Positions 23,029 through 31,595 of a DNA stretch of 34,059 nucleotides are shown here, piece after piece. Positions within the stretch are counted from its first letter, which is position 1, and each line of letters starts with the position of its first letter. The stretch is from Acidobacteriaceae bacterium (GTDB lineage Bacteria; Acidobacteriota; Terriglobia; Terriglobales; Acidobacteriaceae): assembly GCA_030039895.1 (NCBI GenBank), contig JASHUR010000315.1, positions 1 to 34,059 of the forward strand. The letters are read 5' to 3'. Position numbers and translations under genes: made by a program. The notes under the pieces are model-generated. The model did not search any database, had not been told where the DNA came from, and worked only from the letters and a program-made list of their open reading frames with translations.

Positions 23029-24341
23029 GCTAGGCTTCCGGCGCTGTTGGCGTCCAAATACGATCGCCCGCGCCGTGTTCCAAACAGCAAGGCGAGCAAG
23101 ACGATAATGGGCATGACTTCCAGGCGTTCGCGAACCGCCATCCCAAGGTTTCCGAAGCCGCCGAAACCATAGAGCACGGCCCAGCACATGACATAGGCCA
23201 GCGCCCAGGAGACCACAGGATCCCGAAGGCGGCGAAGGCTCCAATGTCTGGCCGCAAAGATCGCTAGCATTAGCAGTACTGAGCCCTCCAGTGCGGCCAT
23301 TACCGTAAATGCATTATGAATGTCCCACGGCAGCGGCCGGAAGAGCACGGTAAAAACGCCCCAAGGCAAGAACAGAATCATCGAACCGACTGAGTGAAAA
23401 CCGTGGAAGGCCTGGCCGCTGCCTCCGTATGCTAAATCACCAACCGTGGCATTCACTTCTGGAAGGACACTCGATAGACCATCGGAGAGGAATTGCCGGT
23501 GAAAGAGGGTAAAGGCGTAGACCATACCGGCTACACCTCCAGTCACACTCAGGACACGCTGGATGGGATGGCGCAAGCGCGGCGTCACCACAAACAATAG
23601 TGGAGCTACCATGATTACGCCATACCATTCGCGCACGAAGATGGCGATCAAGATTCCCCAAGCCGCCGGCAAGGCATAGCCGATTCGATTTGTGCGAAGC
23701 CAACCTGCTGCGCCCAGGGCATACAGGCCAGCGCCAAGGAAGATCACAGGATCTTTTCCCAGAATGGAGGACCAGAACAATACGGTCGGAGTAAAACCAA
23801 CCAGATAGAGGAGCCAGGGCTTCCGGCTGGAGAGATAATGGCAGGCAGCACGATAGAAGCAGAAACATCCCCACAAACCAATGAACGAGTATACGATCTT
23901 CATGGCATGGTAACTTGAACCCGTCATGTAACCCAGAAGAGCGGAAAATCGCAGGATAGTTTCTGTACCGTTTCCCAGTACCGGCAGGAGTGAAGCGTGC
24001 TGACCCCAAACACCCCACCAGAAATACGTGTAGGCATCCAGCCCGTAGTGCCATTCGTAGATCAGCATCGCTCCCAGATCCACTGCTATTTTCACGAGCC
24101 AGACGTGCACCAACGGAATCCGGTCATCTAATGGCAGCACACATAATAACGCTGTAAGTCCGAGTGCCCATATCCAGCCGCGGACGTAATCGCCAGCCAT
24201 GTGCGGCTGGGGGATATTTCGCCCAAACAACCCCATGTGCCCGAGCAACCAAACGGCGCCGAGACTAGTTACGATACTGGCGATGAGCACACCGCTGACC
24301 TGCAATCCGGCCACCAACGTGCCGCTTCTCGCTTCATTCAT
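23025..24341 (-). CDS. Multi-pass membrane protein, candidate Wzy-type polysaccharide polymerase
   Basis: A 438-residue integral membrane protein with about ten to twelve predicted helices. Recognisable features are an N-terminal pair of helices, a loop ending YEWHYGLDAYTYFWWGVWG, a middle loop with VREWYG, and a long periplasmic-looking loop around LSSVLPEVNATVGDLAYGGS. Wzy and EpsG-type polymerases are too diverse to identify by motif. The call rests on topology and on its place between an amidotransferase and a methyltransferase in a locus with Wzx and a WecA-type initiator but no other polymerase candidate. It starts 9 bases after asnB and overlaps the next gene by four bases. Confidence 0.65.
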   Translation of the reverse strand: MNEARSGTLVAGLQVSGVLIASIVTSLGAVWLLGHMGLFGRNIPQPHMAGDYVRGWIWALGLTALLCVLPLDDRIPLVHVWLVKIAVDLGAMLIYEWHYGLDAYTYFWWGVWGQHASLLPVLGNGTETILRFSALLGYMTGSSYHAMKIVYSFIGLWGCFCFYRAACHYLSSRKPWLLYLVGFTPTVLFWSSILGKDPVIFLGAGLYALGAAGWLRTNRIGYALPAAWGILIAIFVREWYGVIMVAPLLFVVTPRLRHPIQRVLSVTGGVAGMVYAFTLFHRQFLSDGLSSVLPEVNATVGDLAYGGSGQAFHGFHSVGSMILFLPWGVFTVLFRPLPWDIHNAFTVMAALEGSVLLMLAIFAARHWSLRRLRDPVVSWALAYVMCWAVLYGFGGFGNLGMAVRERLEVMPIIVLLALLFGTRRGRSYLDANSAGSLA

Positions 24342-24350
24342 ATCGTCTAC

Positions 24351-26297
24351 TTAGACCTGCACTGCTTGCCCACGATATTGCTGGGAATGCTTTATCAGCC
24401 GAGGAGGTTCGGCAGCTGCTTGCCTTCTGTGCCACGCCTGGAACATGAGCACAGCCCAAAGCCGATGGTGATTTGCCTGCTTACCAGCGCGAAACTCTGA
24501 CCACTCGCTGCGGATAGCCTCAGGGCAAAGGAAGTCCTGTTTCCGAAGGACCTCAGCGCTGAGTAGACTTTCCGCCCACTCTTCCAGTGGACCCCGTAAC
24601 CACGCTGCAAGCGGGATTGCAAATCCGGCCTTTGGTCTTTCCACCAAGTCGGCAGGAACATGCTTATAGAGAACCTGCCGCAGCAGCCACTTCGTGCACT
24701 TTCCGCGGATCTTCATTTTGAGCGGCAGAGACGCTACGAATGCAATGAGTTTGTCATCCAGCAATGGGACACGGGCCTCCAAGCTCACTGCCATGCTGGC
24801 GCGGTCTACTTTCGTCAGGATGTCATCCGGTAAGTAAGTGAGCATATCGAGACGGAGGAGATCGGCTACCGCCTGCGCAGATTGCTTCCCCGCGGGTTCC
24901 GCTGCTATCGGGTGCGGCCTTCCGCCTGCCTGGAAACGGGTGCGGCAAAGCCCCCAGTAAATCTCGGCCAAGGAAGAGGCCTGTAACGCGTTGGCGCCTT
25001 TCATGGCCTTATCTGCCGCCAGCCCGTCCCAGCCACATCGCCTCACGACTTTGAGGGATCCCGTCAGTGCGCCTGATAGCGGTACCCTGACTGCCATCGG
25101 AATGAACTTCACTGCACGCCAGATCTTGGGTGCGTAAAGGTAGCGGTTGTACCCTCCGAAAAGCTCATCGCCTCCGTCGCCCGACAAAGCCACGGTGACC
25201 TGTGACCGGGTCAACTGTGAAATCAGGAATGTAGGTATCTGCGAGGAGTCGGCAAAAGGTTCGTCGTAAATCTCCGGCAGTTTCGGAATCACAGCAAGAG
25301 CATCCTCTGGAGACACTCTCATTTCGGTGTGGTCCGTTCCCAGATGATGCGCGACTTCCCGCGCAAAGATCGACTCATCGAACCCCTTCTCGGCAAAGCC
25401 GATGGAGAATGTTTTCACGCGGCCACGCGCCTTTGCGCACATCATAGCCACCACTGCGGAGGAATCGATCCCCCCTGAAAGAAGCGCTCCCAAGGGAACA
25501 TCGGACACCATGTGCCGCTCAACCGCCGACTCAAGCACATTCTCTAACTTTTCGATGGCCTCCTGGTCGCAGCCAGTCCATGGACTGGCTGCAAAAGCCG
25601 AAGCGAGATCCCAATACCGTTGGGGTGCACCAGGATCTTTTCCAGCACGAACTTGCAACGTCGTGCCCGGCTGAAGCTTTCGAATCCCCTCGTAGATACT
25701 TAACGGCGTCGGAACATAACCAAAATCCAGATAGAACTCAACTGCTTCATGGTCAATCCGGCTTTCAAAGCCCGGGTACTGCTTGAGGGCGGATAACTCC
25801 GAGCCAAAGAGAAATGTGCTTCCGCTCCATCCATAGTAGAGAGGCTTAATGCCGACCCGGTCACGGGTAAGATGGAGTGTCCTTTCTTCTCGATCCCAAA
25901 GCGCATATGCAAACATGCCTTGTATGCGAACAAGCGCCTCACTCGCACCCCACTCTACGGCGCTTGCAAGAATGACTTCCGTATCTGTCCCTGTGCGAAA
26001 TGTGTGCCCCAGCCCTTCCAGCCGCGCTTGCAGTTCCCGAAAGTTATAGATCTCCCCGTTAAAGACGACCACGTAGCGTCCATCGGCGGAAACCATCGGT
26101 TGATGCCCGCGTGGCGAGACATCGAGAATGGCCAGCCGCCGGAAGCCCATCGCGATTCCGGCTCGCTCATCCACCCACGTTCCGCCGTCATCTGGGCCGC
26201 GATGATGCAAAGCCTGCGCCATCCACCGAACGACCTCTTCGGGGTTGTCAATACTGCATTCACCGTGATGCGACAAAAACCCTGCAATCCCGCACAT
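24351..26297 (-). CDS. asnB: Asparagine synthase-like glutamine amidotransferase
   Basis: A 648-residue two-domain enzyme. The N-terminal Ntn glutaminase begins MCGIAGFLSHHG, with Cys2 as nucleophile, and includes HHRGPDDGG and FNGEIYNFRELQ. The synthetase domain has the ATP pyrophosphatase loop LLSGGIDSS (residues 272-280) and VALSGDGGDELFGGYNRY. It may make asparagine, but in a polysaccharide locus beside a WbpA-type dehydrogenase it may amidate a uronic acid on the glycan, as WbpS-like enzymes do. It lies 13 bases after a GT4 stop and 9 bases before the Wzy-like gene. The family is firm; the acceptor is an inference. Confidence 0.92.
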   Translation of the reverse strand: MCGIAGFLSHHGECSIDNPEEVVRWMAQALHHRGPDDGGTWVDERAGIAMGFRRLAILDVSPRGHQPMVSADGRYVVVFNGEIYNFRELQARLEGLGHTFRTGTDTEVILASAVEWGASEALVRIQGMFAYALWDREERTLHLTRDRVGIKPLYYGWSGSTFLFGSELSALKQYPGFESRIDHEAVEFYLDFGYVPTPLSIYEGIRKLQPGTTLQVRAGKDPGAPQRYWDLASAFAASPWTGCDQEAIEKLENVLESAVERHMVSDVPLGALLSGGIDSSAVVAMMCAKARGRVKTFSIGFAEKGFDESIFAREVAHHLGTDHTEMRVSPEDALAVIPKLPEIYDEPFADSSQIPTFLISQLTRSQVTVALSGDGGDELFGGYNRYLYAPKIWRAVKFIPMAVRVPLSGALTGSLKVVRRCGWDGLAADKAMKGANALQASSLAEIYWGLCRTRFQAGGRPHPIAAEPAGKQSAQAVADLLRLDMLTYLPDDILTKVDRASMAVSLEARVPLLDDKLIAFVASLPLKMKIRGKCTKWLLRQVLYKHVPADLVERPKAGFAIPLAAWLRGPLEEWAESLLSAEVLRKQDFLCPEAIRSEWSEFRAGKQANHHRLWAVLMFQAWHRRQAAAEPPRLIKHSQQYRGQAVQV

Positions 26298-26310
26298 GAT
26301 TATGCTTTGA

Positions 26311-27585
26311 TTACCTCAGCGAGCTACATGCGTCTTTGTCTAATTTAGTAAGCTCGAGTTCCTCTACCGTCCCATCCAGAACACGATATATCCTTCTGTA
26401 GGAAGCCACCCCTCGTTCCAGCGCGAAGTGACGTTGTGCGACTTCAACGCAGCGTGTCCTGAGTCCCTCCTCCGCGCTGAGCCTGAGTAGTTCATCGACA
26501 GCCGCCATCCAAGCCTCTGGCGAAAATTCACTCATCACTACTCCAACTCGATCCCTGGAGACAACGGCATCCATGTCGCCCACGCCGGCGTTCACCAGGC
26601 AAGGAATGCCGCAGCCCAGAAACTCGCCCAACCGTGTTGGCGCCGAGCTCTTCTTCGAAAATGTGGGCTTGATGAAGAAGGCCGTGGCATCCATACAATG
26701 GATATATTCGGGAATCTCGCGGTAATCTGCGGAGTACAGTCTCACGCTGTCCATAGGCACGCCAACTGCTCTCAGCCTTCCTTGGATATATTCATGCCCG
26801 CCTCGGTTCACAATCAGCAGCCTGGCATCCGGCCGCGCTTTCTGCAGCTCCTTAAAGCATTCCAGGACTTCGTCAAACAGATAAAATGTTCCGACTGAAC
26901 CAACATATCCAAGCACGAACCCCTGGCGCTCGCGGCCGCCGCAGTAACTGGCCAGGCGGAACAGCTCCAGGTCCGTGCAGGTTGGAATTACCTCAAACCT
27001 GACCTCGCGCCTACGAAGGTAGGGGAATTTCCTCATTTCCTTCACGCCAGCTTGCGTAAGCGAAACCACCACATCAGCCTCAAGCAACAGCTTCTTCTCA
27101 AGCCGCTTCGCGATTCTGTACACGACCGATCCATTCCGCCACGCACCCGCGTCCACTTTTTCATCCGGCCAGAACCCGCGCATGTCAAAAATGAACCTTG
27201 CTCCCGTGACACTCTTGAGAGCAAGTCCGATCGCCCCAGCCACGTATCCTCGTACGTGCACAATCCCTGGCTTCTGCCGCAAGGCCGCCCCAATGCCTCG
27301 TATCACGCCGTGGACAATATCAAACGCCGTCGCCGGAACGCTTGGCCGCTTGTGGTAACGTAGCGGAATCCATTCGATTCCTGCCTTGCTCAACTGCTCC
27401 TGCAACACTCTGCGCCGCACGCAATCGGCCAAGTCTCCCGGCTTCTCAAAGCTCAGAATAGTGATGGCAAACTCGCCAGCCAGCCCGCACAGATAGGGCA
27501 GCACCTGCGATTGCCCTAACGGTTCCAGCAACCCGTCATACGTAATGTAGAAAACCGATGACCGCGGCAAAGAAGGATCCTTCAT
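26311..27585 (-). CDS. Family 4 glycosyltransferase
   Basis: A 424-residue GT-B fold enzyme starting MKDPSLPRSSVFYITYDGLL; the ATG overlaps the stop of the upstream GT4-GT2 gene (ATGA). The longer frame to 27783 reads through that gene and is not used. N-terminal landmarks are LEPLGQSQVLPYL and VHVRGYVAGAIGLAL, then FDMRGFWPDEKV. The C-terminal domain has GYVGSVGTFYLFDEV, LLIVNRGG and KSSAPTRLGEFLGCGIPCLV, a variant of the donor-binding helix. It uses a nucleotide sugar at the inner membrane. It is followed by the amidotransferase gene 13 bases later. The donor is not known. Confidence 0.9.
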   Translation of the reverse strand: MKDPSLPRSSVFYITYDGLLEPLGQSQVLPYLCGLAGEFAITILSFEKPGDLADCVRRRVLQEQLSKAGIEWIPLRYHKRPSVPATAFDIVHGVIRGIGAALRQKPGIVHVRGYVAGAIGLALKSVTGARFIFDMRGFWPDEKVDAGAWRNGSVVYRIAKRLEKKLLLEADVVVSLTQAGVKEMRKFPYLRRREVRFEVIPTCTDLELFRLASYCGGRERQGFVLGYVGSVGTFYLFDEVLECFKELQKARPDARLLIVNRGGHEYIQGRLRAVGVPMDSVRLYSADYREIPEYIHCMDATAFFIKPTFSKKSSAPTRLGEFLGCGIPCLVNAGVGDMDAVVSRDRVGVVMSEFSPEAWMAAVDELLRLSAEEGLRTRCVEVAQRHFALERGVASYRRIYRVLDGTVEELELTKLDKDACSSLR

Positions 27586-29714
27586 TGCTTCGCCCGTCGC
27601 TCGACAAGCCGATCGTTCAGCCGCAGTGCAATTCCAGCCGGCAGCGCCGCCAGCCACAGTGCCCGCGCCCGCATCGAACCGACTTCTCCAATTTGCGTTC
27701 TTGCCGAAATTCCCTGCATCCAGGAAAACCGAATGTAGTTGGCGGCTGCCCGGTAGAATCGAACCGGCGCGTACGAAAACCAACCGATCTGGTGCCTAAA
27801 CAGGCTCAAGTGCGCGGCCCTGATTCCCGGCGCGTGCTTCAGTCCGGCGCTGGCGTTCACGCCGCACGACTGATGTCCCTGCACATCCGTCCTCTCGCCT
27901 GTATGGACCTTTAGCATTCTGCGGTTGACATGCCTTTGCAGGTACGACGCTGCTAGACGATTGATCACGGTGGTCTCGGGAAGATAGTTGCAATATCCGG
28001 CGATCAGCTCAAAGGGGTATTCCCTGATGATTTCTGTTCTGTAACACTGCCATGAGTCCTGAAATCGCTTCAGGCGGTAAGTTACTGCCAAGTGACTGCA
28101 GTCGAGCGGTGACATCGGCAAGTCCGGTCCATAGGGCGCCCCGTTTTGATCCATTGCTAGCACCGTGACCCCCGAGAATCGGTCTCGCTCTTTCGCAGGA
28201 ATGTTTTCCCAATGTTCCTTGAAACTCGACAGCGCATCAGCAACACACTCATCGTCGGAGTCAAGGCACACAAAAAATTCACCCCGAGCCAGTTCCAACG
28301 CCCGATTCCACGCCGCCGCCTTACCCGCGTTCTCTTGCCAGACATAGCGGATCGGGAAATTCGCGTTATGCTGCCAGATCTCGATCACATCGCGCGTACT
28401 ATCAGTTGAGCCGTCGTCCACAACCAACCACTCAAAGTCTCGCAATGTTTGGCGGCACAGGCTTTCATAAGGCCGTCGCAGCGTCCCGGCCCGGTTGTAG
28501 GTCGGCGTAACAACGGTAAACAATGGAGCTTTGTCAGCATCGGTCTCAACCCTCTCCGGAATGCTTTCAGATGGACTGAGTCCAGTACTGACGGAAGCAT
28601 GTTGCATTGTTGCTGATTCGTCAGCACAAATTGCCCGCATCAGCTCGTAATGCCCCCTGCACATCTGTTCAAGCGAATACTGGTTTTCGACTCGAGTTCG
28701 TGCATCTCTGGCAATCGCGCGGTATCGGCTTGCATCGCAAACAAGTAGTGCTGTCTGGACCGCTAGTTCTCTGGCATCCTTCGGAGGCACCAGAACCCCG
28801 CAACCGCCCGTCAGCAAGTCGCGTATCCCACGAACGTCAAACCCCACCACCGGCACCCCGGAAGCCATCGCCTCCGCGCAGGCTAGACCAAAGCCTTCGC
28901 ATTCACTTGTATGCCACAACACGGTCGCTTGACGCAGGTATTCCTCAGGCCGGGGTACCGATCCCCAGAACCTCACGTCATCATTCCATCCTTTCGCTCC
29001 CGCGACAGACGTCAATTCGTCCCGCATGGGCCCGTCTCCGACGAACCACAGCCGGGCACTCGGGAACTTCTTCTTCAGGATGGCAAAACTCTCCAGCGCA
29101 TGCAGTGGACCTTTTTGTGAAATCAACCTTCCGAGAAAGCCCACGATCACATCGTCTGTCGGGACGTGCTCTTCGAATGTGAATCGCTCCGTGTCCACAC
29201 CGTTCGGAATCACCACAATCTCCTCGCGAGCCAATCCGAGCCCCCTGGCTGCATCGTCGGCGAGCGAAGGTGATACAGCAGCTACCCGTGCCCGCAATAT
29301 GCGGCGAGCCCAGCGCTGTAATTCGCGGGACATTTTCCGCCGGACTGTCGCTGCGTCCCAGCACACGTCGTGCCCGTGCAAAACCCATAGCGTGGGAGCG
29401 GAAATTCTTGCCAGCGCAGCCACGATTGCTGTTTTCGGGGAATGTATTGCCACTACATCGGGCCGCAAGCGCGCAACAGTGCGTCGCAGCCGCCACGCAG
29501 CCATTGGCACCGACCAAGGCCAGCGAAATTCGTCCGCACTGAACAACGGCTGCCACCCAACGCCTCGGTACGGGCCATCGTCAAGTATGCGTTCGTCGCG
29601 TAGCGTAACAATGCGAGCCTCGCAACCTTCGCCATGCCCAGCCCGCGCAAGCTCCAGAACCACGCGTTCAGCCCCTGCCAATTGCAGGCTCTCAACCAGA
29701 AGAACAATTCGCAT
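27582..29714 (-). CDS. GT4-GT2 fusion glycosyltransferase
   Basis: A single 710-residue frame with two complete glycosyltransferase domains. Residues 1 to about 370 are GT-B/GT4: MRIVLLVESLQLAGAERVVL, IPNGVDTERF, VGFLGRLISQKGPLHAL and ECEGFGLACAEAMASG with E-x7-E (E273 and E281). After a linker of about 30 residues, a GT-A/GT2 domain starts near 396: LFTVVTPTYNRAGTLRRPYE, VVDDGSTDS and the metal-binding CLDSDDE. It may add two sugars in sequence. I chose ATG 29714, where the Rossmann fold begins; TTG 29741 overlaps the upstream stop (TTGA) and is an alternative. No stop or frameshift separates the halves. A C-terminal region rich in aromatic and basic residues follows and may sit on the membrane. 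Confidence 0.88.
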   Translation of the reverse strand: MRIVLLVESLQLAGAERVVLELARAGHGEGCEARIVTLRDERILDDGPYRGVGWQPLFSADEFRWPWSVPMAAWRLRRTVARLRPDVVAIHSPKTAIVAALARISAPTLWVLHGHDVCWDAATVRRKMSRELQRWARRILRARVAAVSPSLADDAARGLGLAREEIVVIPNGVDTERFTFEEHVPTDDVIVGFLGRLISQKGPLHALESFAILKKKFPSARLWFVGDGPMRDELTSVAGAKGWNDDVRFWGSVPRPEEYLRQATVLWHTSECEGFGLACAEAMASGVPVVGFDVRGIRDLLTGGCGVLVPPKDARELAVQTALLVCDASRYRAIARDARTRVENQYSLEQMCRGHYELMRAICADESATMQHASVSTGLSPSESIPERVETDADKAPLFTVVTPTYNRAGTLRRPYESLCRQTLRDFEWLVVDDGSTDSTRDVIEIWQHNANFPIRYVWQENAGKAAAWNRALELARGEFFVCLDSDDECVADALSSFKEHWENIPAKERDRFSGVTVLAMDQNGAPYGPDLPMSPLDCSHLAVTYRLKRFQDSWQCYRTEIIREYPFELIAGYCNYLPETTVINRLAASYLQRHVNRRMLKVHTGERTDVQGHQSCGVNASAGLKHAPGIRAAHLSLFRHQIGWFSYAPVRFYRAAANYIRFSWMQGISARTQIGEVGSMRARALWLAALPAGIALRLNDRLVERRAKQ

Positions 29715-29737
29715 TTCCACGCCAGTCGTTGCACTGC

Positions 29738-30805
29738 TCAATCGCTTACTATCACCGCCCGTTTTGAATTTGCCTGTTCTCGTATTGCGGTCCGCGCAAG
29801 GAACGGCACCACGAGGTCTTTTGCTAGTCCCCTGATGCCAATCCCTCCCTGCGATGTGGGCCTGTAGGTGCCGCCCACCAACAGTGAAAGCAAGCGGCCC
29901 GCGGTTCTGGCCTGCGATGGCGTTGCGGCATACAATGATGCCCTGAATGCCAGTGACTCTGCTCGCTCCTCGTGCCAGCGTTGAGCGCGTTGCAGGCGCA
30001 ACCGCAGTTCCGGTAAGCGTTCCGCTGCTCCGCTGAGCAATTTGGCGAAAAGGAGCTCCGTTTCCGCTTGGTCTGCGTATTCTGCATGGCCCACTCTAGC
30101 CGCTGGAGCATACTCTCTCAGACCGCCCGGGCGAAAGCCACATGTGTTTCTTTCGTGCTGCCGATAGAGAGCCAGCACATCCGGAATCAACACGATCCGT
30201 CCAATTGCTTCGGCGGCAAAGAAAAGCCAGTATTCGTGCCCCCTTTCTGGGGCTGACAGGGGTGGGGATGGTGGCATCTGCCTGAGAAGGCCAGCTCGAA
30301 ACACGCACGCGAAACCCGGGCACATGCGAAGCATAGATCCCAGCGGGCGCCATCCCCGTCGCCCATATGAATCAATACACGTTTCGCGTCGCGCCGATGG
30401 AGTGGAAAAACCGACTGGTCTAAGATTCGAGTCCACCACTCGCCCAGAGTGAACCACCAAATTGCTTTCAGTGTCGAGAATCGCTGCGGAGCACCTTTCT
30501 AGCTTCTCTTCAAGCCAAACGTCATCCTGATCAGAGAAAGCAATCAGCTCGCCGGAGCATAAAGACGCTGCGCGCAGGAAGTTTCTGCCATGTCCTAGCC
30601 TGTTTTCATTCTGATAGACGCGTACCAGAAAGGGCGCCACCACTTCAAACCTGCGCAGAATATCGAGCGTGGCATCGGTCGAGCCGTCATCACAAGCTAC
30701 AAGCTCCAGAGGCAAAAGCGTCTGCCGTGCCAGGCTTTCCAATTGCTCCTTTAAGAAGCGCTCGCCATTGTATGTGGCCATCGCCACGGAAACTTGAGGT
30801 TTCAT
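29738..30805 (-). CDS. Family 2 glycosyltransferase
   Basis: About 355 residues of GT-A fold. Motifs are VSVAMATYNGERFLKEQLES, VACDDGSTDATLDILRRF, the DxD-like AFSDQDDVWLEEKLE and GHEYWLFFAAEAIG. This pattern is common in rhamnosyl- and related transferases. I chose the ATG at 30805, with AAGG five bases upstream. The longer frame to 30865 overlaps the previous gene and its ribosome site would be too close. Its stop lies just before the GT4-GT2 gene. The donor sugar is inferred only by family resemblance. Confidence 0.88.
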   Translation of the reverse strand: MKPQVSVAMATYNGERFLKEQLESLARQTLLPLELVACDDGSTDATLDILRRFEVVAPFLVRVYQNENRLGHGRNFLRAASLCSGELIAFSDQDDVWLEEKLERCSAAILDTESNLVVHSGRVVDSNLRPVGFSTPSARRETCIDSYGRRGWRPLGSMLRMCPGFACVFRAGLLRQMPPSPPLSAPERGHEYWLFFAAEAIGRIVLIPDVLALYRQHERNTCGFRPGGLREYAPAARVGHAEYADQAETELLFAKLLSGAAERLPELRLRLQRAQRWHEERAESLAFRASLYAATPSQARTAGRLLSLLVGGTYRPTSQGGIGIRGLAKDLVVPFLARTAIREQANSKRAVIVSD

Positions 30806-30836
30806 TTTCGCCTTGGTTGGGGCGTCGATGCGGCCG

Positions 30837-31595
30837 CTATTCAACGAGGAGTATGCCAATTCCATATCCTCCCTGACGGGGGTCGGCGATGATCTCTCGG
30901 TGAACGTAGCCGTGCTTTATTTCGCCCCAGAATCTTGGTACGCCCCCAACGGCTTCTGCCTGGCCCTCAACGATGTCGTGAAAAGCTATCAGTCCACCCT
31001 CACGGACCATTGGCCGATACGTCTCAAAATCGCTCTTTACGCCCTCGTAGTTATGGTCACCGTCGATGAAAAGGTAATCAAGCGGCTTATTCTCAAATAC
31101 AACCTTCACCTGTTCAAACATCTCCTTCGAGTGCGAATCTCCCTGAAGAAGGTGCAGCCGCTGATCTCGACGAGCGAAATGCCGATAGAGCCGCCTGCGA
31201 TGTGTACTGTAACCACCCCCGAATTTTCCACCAGGTAAGTCCACGCTTACCACAGTCGCATGTGGGCTTGCCAATCGTGTTAGCAGGAGCAGGGTTCCGC
31301 CGCGAAATGTCCCAATTTCCAGCGCCCTGTCAGGTCTCAGTTGAGCCAGAGTTTCGGCCAGCGCAACCAGCTCACCCCGAACCTGGCTCGCATTGAAGAA
31401 GTGATTGTCGAGAACAAAATCTGTGAGTTCGCGCGCATTTCTGTGATGCGCAATCGATAAATAGCGTGCCCAGCAGCAGCAGACTCGCCACCTCCAGGCC
31501 AGCTTGTAGCGGAGTGTATATCGGGTATCTGCAACCGGCCTCGGGCCGACAGGATCCTTCAGCGCGCCAGTTTGAGCAAGAGCCTGATCTGCCAT
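30837..31595 (-). CDS. Class I SAM-dependent methyltransferase (Methyltransf_24 type)
   Basis: A 252-residue methyltransferase. The SAM motif is ALEIGTFRGGTLLLL and the catalytic metal/acid region is DYLFIDGDHNYEGVKSDFE, followed by IAFHDIVEG; this order fits the Methyltransf_24/CmcI-like group. An N-terminal basic amphipathic region (RYKLAWRWRVCCCWARYL) may contact the membrane. GGAGG four bases before ATG 31595 supports this start, which overlaps the flippase end by 37 bases. The longer frame to 31625 has no ribosome site. It probably methylates a sugar of the exported polymer. Confidence 0.85.
   Translation of the reverse strand: MADQALAQTGALKDPVGPRPVADTRYTLRYKLAWRWRVCCCWARYLSIAHHRNARELTDFVLDNHFFNASQVRGELVALAETLAQLRPDRALEIGTFRGGTLLLLTRLASPHATVVSVDLPGGKFGGGYSTHRRRLYRHFARRDQRLHLLQGDSHSKEMFEQVKVVFENKPLDYLFIDGDHNYEGVKSDFETYRPMVREGGLIAFHDIVEGQAEAVGGVPRFWGEIKHGYVHREIIADPRQGGYGIGILLVE

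Noticed and set aside
27586..27783. N-terminal extension of the 26311-27585 glycosyltransferase
   Set aside because: It reads through the end of the upstream fusion gene in another frame and shows low-complexity Gly/Ala sequence unlike a GT start.
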